Origin: Dyella monticola
Lineage (GTDB): Bacteria; Pseudomonadota; Gammaproteobacteria; Xanthomonadales; Rhodanobacteraceae
Length of the DNA stretch: 64,000 nucleotides
Reading direction: 5' to 3'
Assembly: GCF_003363155.1 (NCBI RefSeq)
Contig: NZ_QRBE01000005.1
Location: 212,134-276,133, forward strand
The notes beneath the pieces were generated by a model. The model had not been told where the DNA came from, did no database searches, and was given only the letters and a program-made list of their open reading frames with translations. Shown here in pieces: positions 18,044 to 25,474 of the stretch (its first letter is position 1; the number at the start of each line of letters is the position of its first letter). Both the position numbers and the translations under genes were made by a program.

Positions 18044-19036
18044 TCAGCTCAGTATCACAATGCCGCCCGGCAGCGACGTGACCTTTGCCCCATAGGCATC
18101 CTGGATCAGCGCGGCCACGTCCGAAAGCTGGTTCAGCGAAAACCGCGCCTGCACCTTGCGCGCTGCCAACGCATCATTGGCAAGAATGATCCGGCCCGGA
18201 CGATAGCGATTGATTTCGTGCACCACCTCCGACAGCGACTGGCCGTCGAAAATAAGCACACGCCGTCGCCATGCCATCGTGACTTCGATATCCGCAGGTG
18301 CTACCTGGCTGACACGTCCGTTGCCGTAATCGGCACGCTGCGCGGTTTCCAGTAACGCGGTCCGCCCCTGGTAGTGGAGCGTGGTCGCGCCATCCAGACC
18401 GGTCACCCGCACGCCGCCCTCGTCACAGCGCACATTGCATTTAGCCATCACGCCGACGTCGATACGACCACCGCCCGCGAAGATAGGGATCGGGCCATCG
18501 GCCGCCGCCATCGCCTTGACCTGGATTTCGCCGCTGAGCAGGTCGATGCCACGCACCTGGCCTGAGGACTTGCGCAGGTTGAGCGTCGTCTGCGTGTTCA
18601 TCTGGACGACCACGCCTTGTCCCAGATCCAGCTCGCGCTGCTCGCCCGTGGCGGTGCGATAGTCCGCCGCCATGTCCGACAGCGACGGCCACATCTCAAG
18701 CGGTGGATGCAAGACGACGAGTGCCGCCGACGCGGCGACGGCGGCGCCAAGAAAAGCACGGCGGCTCATCCGCGGCGACGTTGCGTCGTGCTCGGATCGA
18801 AGCGCGGTGCGCGTGCGCTCGCGCGCCATCCACGCATGCGCGGCAGGCCCGAGGTTTTCCCACAGACGACGGGTTTGGACGAACGCTTCCACATGTGCCG
18901 GGCTCTGGCCGCACCAGTGCTCGAAGGCGCGCGCGTCATGCGTCGTGGCCGTGCCCGAGGTCAGGCGCAGCAGCCATTGTTGCGCTTCCTTGTGCAGCGC
19001 GGCACGGCGATAGGCGATGGGTTCGGAAATCGGCAT
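18044..19036 (-). CDS. fecR: FecR-family regulator of the haemagglutinin locus, with twin-arginine motif
   Basis: 330 residues from ATG 19036, four nt after the sigma stop. The cytoplasmic part is KEAQQWLLRLTSGTATTHDARAFEHWCGQ. Then MSRRAFLGAAVAASAALVVL at about residues 108-127 is both the single TM helix and a twin-arginine (SRRAFLG) motif. FecR itself has been reported to use the Tat route. The periplasmic FecR domain (QRELDLGQGVVVQMNTQTTLNL) is followed by a C-terminal STN-like segment (VLIFDGQSLSEVVHEINRYRPGRIIL). Its operon contains no receptor; the STN partner is the fused STN-TonB protein encoded first in the operon. Confidence 0.9.
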   Translation of the reverse strand: MPISEPIAYRRAALHKEAQQWLLRLTSGTATTHDARAFEHWCGQSPAHVEAFVQTRRLWENLGPAAHAWMARERTRTALRSEHDATSPRMSRRAFLGAAVAASAALVVLHPPLEMWPSLSDMAADYRTATGEQRELDLGQGVVVQMNTQTTLNLRKSSGQVRGIDLLSGEIQVKAMAAADGPIPIFAGGGRIDVGVMAKCNVRCDEGGVRVTGLDGATTLHYQGRTALLETAQRADYGNGRVSQVAPADIEVTMAWRRRVLIFDGQSLSEVVHEINRYRPGRIILANDALAARKVQARFSLNQLSDVAALIQDAYGAKVTSLPGGIVILS

Positions 19037-19040
19037 AACC

Positions 19041-19586
19041 CTAAGACTTTTTTCCCGCGCCAGGACCGAACCGCTGCACCACTTTGCGATCCAGCCGCTT
19101 GCCACAATACTCGAGCGCCTTGCGCAGCTCCTTGCCGACCATGCGCACGGAAATGCCGAAGCGGCCGGCGATGTCTTCCATCGACACGTCTTCCACGCGC
19201 GCCGCAATCAGGATCGCGCGCTGCCGCTCGGTCAGCTCACGCAGCGCCTGTTCCAGCACTTCCACCTCCGCGCGCGCATGCACCACGCGCGCCGGATCCA
19301 GCGTATCGGCGCCGATGTTCAGCAGATCTTCCACTTCGCTGCCGGTGAGATAGCGCGCATCGGCCTGGCGCTGATCCGTTGCGGCATTGATCGCCATGCG
19401 GAACAGATAACCGGCGGGATTACGCGACACGCAAGAGCTTTCGCCCATGCGCTCAATGCGCAGGTAGGTTTCCTGCAAGGCGTCATTGGCCAGCTCGTCG
19501 GAGCCCAGTCGATTCTTCAGGCGCCGGCGCAGTTCGTGACGTCGCTCCATGAACAGGCGAAGCAGCGGCAATGAGGTGCTTTCCAT
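19041..19586 (-). CDS. ECF sigma factor of the haemagglutinin locus
   Basis: 181 residues from ATG 19586, 12 nt after the STN-TonB stop and 4 nt before fecR. Region 2 is ELRRRLKNRLGSDELANDALQETYLRIERM and region 4 is LRELTERQRAILIAARVEDVSMEDIAGRFGISVRMVGKELRKALEYC. It is a FecI-like sigma by context. The duplicated 48-bp elements at 20499 and 29227 are its best candidate promoters. A longer frame to 19808 overlaps the upstream gene and lacks a start signal. Confidence 0.92.
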   Translation of the reverse strand: MESTSLPLLRLFMERRHELRRRLKNRLGSDELANDALQETYLRIERMGESSCVSRNPAGYLFRMAINAATDQRQADARYLTGSEVEDLLNIGADTLDPARVVHARAEVEVLEQALRELTERQRAILIAARVEDVSMEDIAGRFGISVRMVGKELRKALEYCGKRLDRKVVQRFGPGAGKKS

Positions 19587-19597
19587 CGCCGTGAGCC

Positions 19598-20398
19598 TCA
19601 ATGCACGAAGGGCGAGGCGGCGCTGCAGGCCGACATCTCGGTGGCCCGGCCAGGCAGCAGCAGCAGCGTCAGCGGTTGCGGCAGCCCGGGCGGTGGGGGA
19701 TCGAGCCTGAGTGCGTCCAGCGTGCGCTGCACGCGTGCGGCCAGCGACGGATTGTTCATGACGCCGAGCAACGCCGTCCGTTCGACCCGGCCCGATGCCG
19801 TAATCCACACCTGCAAAGCCAGCCGATACGTACCGGGGCGCGTTTCATCGGACTGGCACAAGGCCGCCTCGATGGGGTTCTGAATCTTTCCGGCATAGCG
19901 TTCAATCACGGCTTCGATGTCCCCGGTCCCCAGGACTTGCGTCCTTTCCTGTTCCGTTCCAACCACGGTTTGGCCCGGTTCCGCGAGCTTCAACGTAAAG
20001 GCCTGGTCACTGGAATAACTGGCCACCAGGCCGGTTCCTGCAAGCAACTGCTGTAACGCTTCGGTCTTGCTGTAATGCCCATGCGCGCCGGCTGAGCGAC
20101 GCCCCGCCGCCAGGCCGTTGTCCACGAGTACGGCTTGCCCGGTGATCTCGCTATAGCTGCGCAACGCCGTCAGCAGCGATTGCGGCGGTATATCGAACGC
20201 GATCATGTCCTCGATGCGCGGATGGCCGGGCCCCTCGTCCGCAGGCGCGGTTGCCTGATCAGCCCTGAGCGCCGCTTCCACCGGGGATGCCCAGGGCAGC
20301 GTCAAGCACAAAACCGCATAGGCAAACCATCGAACTGCAAGACACTTAAATGCTGGTGTTGCGAAAGCGCCGCACGTTGAATGTGCCTCCTTGGACAA
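19598..20398 (-). CDS. STN domain fused to a TonB C-terminal-like domain; signalling adaptor
   Basis: 266 residues. Signal sequence at about residues 20-43 (VRWFAYAVLCLTLPWASPVEA), STN domain at about 62-137 (IEDMIAFDIPPQSLLTALRSYSEITGQAVLVDNG, EALQQLLAGTGL), then a TonB C-terminal-like fold at about 160-252 (YRLALQVWITASGRVERTALLG, ARVQRTLDALRLDPPPP). No TonB Pro-rich linker and no plug or barrel are present. First gene of an operon with an ECF sigma and FecR. The usual place of STN is on a TonB-dependent receptor, so here a periplasmic or membrane-tethered adaptor probably presents STN to FecR. The start is uncertain: TTG 20398 is used because no ATG or GTG fits the frame upstream of the signal sequence, although AAGGAGG occurs just inside. 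Confidence 0.8.
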   Translation of the reverse strand: MSKEAHSTCGAFATPAFKCLAVRWFAYAVLCLTLPWASPVEAALRADQATAPADEGPGHPRIEDMIAFDIPPQSLLTALRSYSEITGQAVLVDNGLAAGRRSAGAHGHYSKTEALQQLLAGTGLVASYSSDQAFTLKLAEPGQTVVGTEQERTQVLGTGDIEAVIERYAGKIQNPIEAALCQSDETRPGTYRLALQVWITASGRVERTALLGVMNNPSLAARVQRTLDALRLDPPPPGLPQPLTLLLLPGRATEMSACSAASPFVH

Positions 20399-20908
20399 GC
20401 GTCAGAGCCTATGCCCGCAATGTGACAGTGAGTCGCGCACGCCACGTGTCCGGACACATGACATTGGCGTGTCGAAAATCGCTGTGTACGCCTGAACCAT
20501 GAAATTTTCGTGACATGGTTCAGTCCCCAAGTGAGCAGTCGGTCTATCCGGGCAGGGATGTCGTGGACGGGCAGGGACGCCCCATACGGATTTTTCGTTG
20601 TCACGCGCAACGCTTGGCGTTCGCGTGCGGGGATGTCTTGACTCGTGCAAATGGACGGCCAAAAAGCCGTCGCAACCGGATGCGCATGGCGTGATCAATA
20701 GATCCAGACACAGTCGGCAAGGACAGCGCGCGCCACACGGACGTGGCAGGGGAAGGAGCGGTCGGCGCGCACGCTCGCGTTGTGTTGCGCGGCGGACATG
20801 CGGCTGTCGTGATTCGGTTATCGGTGAGGCGTTAGCGTCGCGGCGTCGAGAGGAAATGGATCGACTGCAGCCGGTGGCCGATCGGTCGACGCAAGCACGA
20901 GGCGGCGA
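20399..20908. other. 510-nt divergent regulatory region
   Basis: Separates the STN-TonB/sigma/FecR operon (minus) from the TpsB operon (plus). It contains the 48-bp promoter-like element at 20499-20546, leaving about 360 nt of predicted leader before tpsB. An Arg-rich frame from TTG 20598 ends at 20912, overlapping the tpsB ATG as ATGA, but its composition looks like non-coding GC-rich sequence. No other gene is supported. Confidence 0.6.
20499..20546 (+). promoter_or_regulatory. candidate ECF-sigma promoter of the TpsB/Ton operon
   Basis: Shares with 29227-29274 the blocks ATGAAATTTT, TGACA, GGTTCAGTCC and CGGTCTA, in the same order and at the same spacing over 48 bp, while the bases between differ. 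GGTTCA and the GGTCTA-containing block are 16 nt apart, suitable for -35 and -10. That the local ECF sigma reads it is inference. Confidence 0.6.
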
Positions 20909-22507
20909 ATGAGCATGCGGCATGGACGGAGCATTCCAGCGCGTACGCTGGCGACGCTGCTCGGCATGGCGCTCGCGTGGCCCCTCGCAGCGCAGACGCA
21001 ATCGCAGGCCTCGTCTGCGCCGGCCACTTTTCAGGTCAACGAATACCTCGTGCGCGGCAATACGCTGCTGCAGTCGGTCGACATCGAAAACGTGGTGGAA
21101 CCGTACCTGGGACCCGGGCGCAGCATGAACGACGTGCATGCCGCACGCGATGCGCTGCAAAAGTTCTATCAGTCCAAGGGCTATCAATCGGTCGTCATCG
21201 AAATCCCGCCGCAGCAGGTGAAGAACGGCGTGATCGTGCTGCAGGTGATGGAGAACAGCGTCGGTCGCCTGCGTGTGGAAGGCGCGAAATACCACTCGCC
21301 ACAGGAAATTCGCGATGCGGTGCCGTCGCTCGCGCAAGGCACCGTACCCAATTTCAATGAAGTGCAAAAAGAGCTCACCAATCTCAATCGCCAGCCGGGG
21401 CAGCAAGTCGTGCCGGTGCTCAGTCCAGGCAGCATGCCGCAGACGATGGACGTCACGCTCAAGGTTAACGATACCGATCCCTTGCACGCCAGCGTGGAGG
21501 TCAACAACGACCATAGCGCCTATACGCCGGATCTGCGCACCGTCGCCTCGGTCAGCGACGACAACCTCTGGCAATTGGGGCACACCCTCTCGGCCACCTA
21601 CATCGTGGCGCCGCAGGATCCGCATGCCACATCGGTGTATGCGCTGTCCTACCTGGCGCCCTTGAATGCGCAATGGAGCCTGCTCGGTTCGGCGTACAAA
21701 TCCAACAGCAACGCCAACACGCTGGGTGGTACCACGGTGCTGGGCAAGGGCAATGCCGCCAGCCTGCAGGCGAGCAAGCAGCTGCCCGTTCTCAATGGCG
21801 ACTACACGCAATCGGTGTCGTTCGGCATCAGCCGCAAGCACTTCGACCAGAACATCACGCTGGGCGGTCAGACACTGGATGCGCCGCTCACGTATTACCC
21901 GGTGTCGGCGGCCTATAGCGGCCAGCACACCGGTGATAAATCCACCACCAACTTCACGCTCACCGGCAACTTCGGCTGGCGTGGACTGGGCAGCAGCAAT
22001 CAGGCCTTCGACAACCAGCGCTACAACGCGCGCGACAACTTTGCCGATCTGCATCTGGACTTCGGTTATGTGCGCAGCTTCGCCGACGATTTCGCGCTCG
22101 CCACGCGCGCCAGTGCGCAGGCTACCGATTCGCCGCTGATTTCCAGCGAACAATTTGCCGCCGGCGGCATGAGCAGCGTGCGCGGTTACCTGTCCGCGGA
22201 AGACACGGCGGACAACGGCGCCATCGCCTCGGTCGAGCTGCGCACGCCCTCGATCCACGCATGGCTGGGATCGTTCGCCGACGACTGGCGCTTCCACGTG
22301 TTCGTCGACGGTGCGCGCCTGATGCTGGTCGATCCACTGCCCGAACAGCGCGGGCGGTTCAGCTTGCTCAGTACGGGCATCGGCACGCAGTTCGTCGTGT
22401 TCCATAACCTCAACGGCGATATCGAATACGCCTATCCGTTGCGCAATGGCGTGCAGACCAGGGCGCATGACGGACACCTGCTTTTCAGCGTGAAAGCAGG
22501 TTTGTAA
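20909..22507 (+). CDS. two-partner secretion transporter, FhaC/ShlB (TpsB) family
   Basis: 532 residues. Signal peptide to about residue 30 (LLGMALAWPLAAQ), POTRA domains at about 40-205 (FQVNEYLVRGNTLLQSVDIENVVEPYLGPGRSMNDV..., VGRLRVEGAKYHSPQEI), then a 16-strand Omp85-type barrel with the signature loop GGMSSVRGYLSAED and terminal VKAGL. It transports a TpsA partner through the outer membrane; the 4115-residue haemagglutinin encoded 7 kb downstream is the obvious one. Only about a dozen residues lie between the signal peptide and POTRA1, leaving no room for the plug helix and linker of FhaC. It is followed by a Ton motor in the same operon. Confidence 0.92.
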   Translation: MSMRHGRSIPARTLATLLGMALAWPLAAQTQSQASSAPATFQVNEYLVRGNTLLQSVDIENVVEPYLGPGRSMNDVHAARDALQKFYQSKGYQSVVIEIPPQQVKNGVIVLQVMENSVGRLRVEGAKYHSPQEIRDAVPSLAQGTVPNFNEVQKELTNLNRQPGQQVVPVLSPGSMPQTMDVTLKVNDTDPLHASVEVNNDHSAYTPDLRTVASVSDDNLWQLGHTLSATYIVAPQDPHATSVYALSYLAPLNAQWSLLGSAYKSNSNANTLGGTTVLGKGNAASLQASKQLPVLNGDYTQSVSFGISRKHFDQNITLGGQTLDAPLTYYPVSAAYSGQHTGDKSTTNFTLTGNFGWRGLGSSNQAFDNQRYNARDNFADLHLDFGYVRSFADDFALATRASAQATDSPLISSEQFAAGGMSSVRGYLSAEDTADNGAIASVELRTPSIHAWLGSFADDWRFHVFVDGARLMLVDPLPEQRGRFSLLSTGIGTQFVVFHNLNGDIEYAYPLRNGVQTRAHDGHLLFSVKAGL

Positions 22508-22544
22508 CCACCACTTTGCATGATCCGATAGGGGTTCAACGACA

Positions 22545-24359
22545 ATGCGGTACTTCATTCTTCTATGCACGCTGTGCCTGCTGCTGTTGCCGCGATCGGT
22601 GATGGCCAGCGAAGCTTCGTGGTGGAACGACGACTGGTCGTACCGCAAACCCATCACACTGGATACCACCCCGAAGGGTGGCAACGTCGCTCAGTCGACC
22701 GGACGCATCCCGCTCCTGATCCGACTGCACCCTGGCAATTTCCAGTTCGATGGTGTCGCCAAAGACGGCGCCGACCTGCGCTTCGTCGGCAGCGACGGCA
22801 AAACCACGCTCAATTACCAGATCGAAAACTTCGATCCGGTGATGGGCGTGGCGCAGATCTGGCTCGATGTGTCGGACCTACCGCCGAACAGCCAGCAAAC
22901 CATCTGGATGTACTACGGCAACAGCAAGGCGCCTGGGCAGAGCAGTGGTGCGGCCACTTTCGATGCGGATTACTCGCTGGTCTATCACTTCGACGAGCAA
23001 AGCGGGCAGCCACCGAAAGACGCCACCGCCTACGGTAACAACGCAGTAAGCGGCGCGTTGCGCACAGTGGACGATGGCATTGCCGGCAACGCGGGACGCT
23101 TCGACGGTTCCACCATCGTGACGTTGCCGGCCAGTTCCTCGCTCGACCTCAAGGATGGGGCCAGCTTCACCTTCAGCGCATGGATCAAGCTGGATGCCCT
23201 GCCGACCACCGCCACGCTGATCTACGGCCACCGTCAGGACAACCGTGCATTGCTGATCGGCATTGACGGCGGTGCGCCGTTCGTGGAAGTGGATGGCGGC
23301 GGCGGCCCTCAGCGCAGCACCGCCGGCGCGCCGCTGCGAGCCGGTCAATGGACCCATCTGGCCGTCACCGCCGGCAACGGGCAGATCGTGCTTTATGTGA
23401 ATGGCCAGCCGTACGCCCATCTCGCTGGCGCGCTACCTGCGCTGAGCGGCAGCGCCACGCTGGGGGGTGATGTTGCCAGCACGGGCAATGCGCCCGTTCC
23501 GTTCGCTGCGTTCGTTGGCCAGATCGACGAGCTGCGCCTGTCACGCGCGGCGCGCCCCGCCGCGGCGATCGCGGCTGACGCCGCCACGCAAGGGGCGGAA
23601 TCGAAGCTGATCAACTATGGCGAAGATGAAAAGAAATCGGGCTTCGGCTTCGGTTACTTCGGCATCATCGTCAAATCGGTCACCACGGATGCATGGGTGG
23701 TGATCGGGCTGTTGCTGATCATGGCCGTCATCTCATGGGTGGTGATGTGGCAGCGCGGCAGCTATGTGTCGCGCGTGACCAACGCCAACGAGCGTTTCCT
23801 GCATCGCTATCGCGAACTCGGCGGCAATCTGCTTGGTCTTTCCGGTAGCCACGTATCGCCGGCGGCGAAGAACGAACTGGCCGGCTCATCGCTCTACCGC
23901 CTGTACGAAACCGGGGCGAGGGAAGTATGGCGCCGTCGCGATGACGAAGGCCGGCTGGTGATTGCGTCGGAGTCGATCGAGGCGATCCGCGCCGTGATGG
24001 ATTCCACCCTCGTGCGCGAGAACCAGGCGCTGTCGCGTTCGATGGTGATGCTGACCATCGCGATTTCCGGCGGACCCTTCCTTGGACTGCTCGGCACGGT
24101 GGTGGGCGTGATGATCACCTTCGCCGCCATCGCCGCCGCGGGCGACGTGAACATCAATGCCATCGCGCCCGGCATTTCCGCGGCATTGCTCGCCACGGTG
24201 GCCGGTTTGTTCGTCGCGATTCCGGCGCTGTTTGGCTACAACTACCTGTTGACACGCAACAAGGCGGTCACCGCGAACATGCAGGTGTTCGTCGATGAAT
24301 TCGTCACGCGCCTGGCCGAGCTGCATCGTGCCGCCGATCTCTCCACGGTGGAAAGCTGA
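22545..24359 (+). CDS. exbB: ExbB/TolQ-like proton channel with N-terminal DUF2341 and LamG-like domains
   Basis: 604 residues. Signal peptide (residues 1-21), DUF2341 at about 24-125 (WWNDDWSYRKPITLD, YYGNSKAPG), a concanavalin/LamG-like jelly roll at about 143-340 (SLVYHFDEQSG, FTFSAWIKLD, AGQWTHLAVT, GQIDELRLSR), then TM1 at about 382-402 and the MotA/TolQ/ExbB core at about 490-590 (GPFLGLLGTVVGVMITFAAI, LLATVAGLFVAIPALFGYNYL). ExbB with ExbD forms the proton-driven motor that energises TonB. The large periplasmic glycan-binding-like extension is not part of normal ExbB. The gene is 37 nt after tpsB and 12 nt before exbD. Confidence 0.92.
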   Translation: MRYFILLCTLCLLLLPRSVMASEASWWNDDWSYRKPITLDTTPKGGNVAQSTGRIPLLIRLHPGNFQFDGVAKDGADLRFVGSDGKTTLNYQIENFDPVMGVAQIWLDVSDLPPNSQQTIWMYYGNSKAPGQSSGAATFDADYSLVYHFDEQSGQPPKDATAYGNNAVSGALRTVDDGIAGNAGRFDGSTIVTLPASSSLDLKDGASFTFSAWIKLDALPTTATLIYGHRQDNRALLIGIDGGAPFVEVDGGGGPQRSTAGAPLRAGQWTHLAVTAGNGQIVLYVNGQPYAHLAGALPALSGSATLGGDVASTGNAPVPFAAFVGQIDELRLSRAARPAAAIAADAATQGAESKLINYGEDEKKSGFGFGYFGIIVKSVTTDAWVVIGLLLIMAVISWVVMWQRGSYVSRVTNANERFLHRYRELGGNLLGLSGSHVSPAAKNELAGSSLYRLYETGAREVWRRRDDEGRLVIASESIEAIRAVMDSTLVRENQALSRSMVMLTIAISGGPFLGLLGTVVGVMITFAAIAAAGDVNINAIAPGISAALLATVAGLFVAIPALFGYNYLLTRNKAVTANMQVFVDEFVTRLAELHRAADLSTVES

Positions 24360-24371
24360 GGAGCGCGCGCC

Positions 24372-24776
24372 ATGCAAGTGCAGGACGAAGACAAACCCTA
24401 CGACGACATCAACATCACGCCGATGTTGGATCTCGCCTATGTGCTGCTGGTGATCTTCATCATCATGACCACCGCGGCCGTGCAGGGCATCAAGGTGAAC
24501 CTGCCCAAAGCCAGCGCGTCGGTAAGCCTGGCCAAGCCACAGACCAAGGCGATCACCGTGTCGGATACGGGCCAGGTTTTTCTCGATGCCTTTCCCGTCA
24601 GCATGAGCGAACTGGAACAGCGCCTGCGCGAGCAGAAGGCGCTCACGCCCGACTTTCCGGTCATCGTGAAGGGCGACTCCAACGTGCAGTATCAGAAGGT
24701 CGTCGACGTGCTCGACCTGCTGCGCCGTCTCGAGCTCACGCAAGTCGGTCTCGTTACCGGCAAGCAGCCAGGCTGA
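24372..24776 (+). CDS. exbD: ExbD/TolR-like biopolymer transport protein
   Basis: 134 residues with a short cytoplasmic start (DDINITPMLDLAYVLLVIFIIMTT), one TM helix at about residues 18-38 bearing the conserved proton-binding Asp in TPMLDLAYV, and a periplasmic ExbD domain (KAITVSDTGQVFLDAFPVSMSELEQRLRE). It is the stator partner of the upstream ExbB. Spacing is 12 nt to exbB and 10 nt to tonB, so the three are co-translated. Confidence 0.95.
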   Translation: MQVQDEDKPYDDINITPMLDLAYVLLVIFIIMTTAAVQGIKVNLPKASASVSLAKPQTKAITVSDTGQVFLDAFPVSMSELEQRLREQKALTPDFPVIVKGDSNVQYQKVVDVLDLLRRLELTQVGLVTGKQPG

Positions 24777-24786
24777 CGGGCGCGCC

Positions 24787-25458
24787 ATGTTCGAGCCCGG
24801 TTATCCAGAGCGGACACGATGGCAGCGATGGCGCGGGCGCATCGCCGCCCTCGCGCTGCTGCTCGCGGCGGCATGGCTGATGTGGATGATGGCCGGCCAC
24901 GAAGTAGGCGTGCGCCGCGCCGCGCCGCGCATCGCCACGATTACGCCGCTGCCGCCACCACCGCCACCGCCGAAGGAAAAGCCGCCGGAGCCCAAGAAAG
25001 TGGAGGAAGCCAAGCAGGACATTCCCAAGCCGGCCGAGCCGCTCAAACCGGTACAGGCGCCCAAGGCACCGGACCTCGCCAAGCAAATCACGATCAATGG
25101 CCCGGCCCAGGCCGGCAACGATGCGTTCAACATCGGCGCCGGTGAAGGCGGCGGCATGCTGGCGAGCGGCGGCACCGGCGTGGGCGGATCGTCTTACGAG
25201 CAATACCTGAGTTATGCGTTGCAAGAAGCCATCCAGCGCGACGATCGCACGCGTCGCCTCGTCTTCGACGTGCGCGTGAATCTGTGGCTGTCGCCCGATG
25301 GCGGCATCACGCGTGTGGAATTGATCAAGCCAAGCGGCACGCAAAGCACCGACCGCGCATTGCTCGAGGTGCTGCGCGGCGCGCGCATCGATACGCCGCC
25401 GCCGGCGAATTTGAGCATGCCGGTGCGTGTGGCCATGCGTGGCTATCGACCCGGTTGA
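24787..25458 (+). CDS. tonB: TonB energy transducer
   Basis: 223 residues: TM anchor at about residues 18-36 (IAALALLLAAAWLMWMM), a Pro/Lys/Glu-rich spacer (PLPPPPPPPKEKPPEPKK) and a C-terminal TonB domain at about 140-223 (YLSYALQEAIQRDDRTRRLVFDVRVNLWLSPDGGITRVELI). It carries energy from ExbB/ExbD to an outer-membrane protein. Encoded in the TPS operon rather than with a TonB-dependent receptor, its target may be TpsB, the adjacent porin or the STN-TonB adaptor's partner. Confidence 0.93.
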   Translation: MFEPGYPERTRWQRWRGRIAALALLLAAAWLMWMMAGHEVGVRRAAPRIATITPLPPPPPPPKEKPPEPKKVEEAKQDIPKPAEPLKPVQAPKAPDLAKQITINGPAQAGNDAFNIGAGEGGGMLASGGTGVGGSSYEQYLSYALQEAIQRDDRTRRLVFDVRVNLWLSPDGGITRVELIKPSGTQSTDRALLEVLRGARIDTPPPANLSMPVRVAMRGYRPG

Positions 25459-25474
25459 GGTTTCAAGGACATTT

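Noticed and set aside
20598..20912. 104-codon frame ending in an ATGA overlap with tpsB
   Set aside because: TTG start without ribosome-binding site and strongly Arg/Ser/Gly-biased sequence; mentioned only as a possible leader peptide.
20402..22684. 760-codon minus-strand frame opposite tpsB
   Set aside because: Antisense of a well-supported TpsB gene; Arg/His/Gln-rich and crosses the regulatory region with the 48-bp element.
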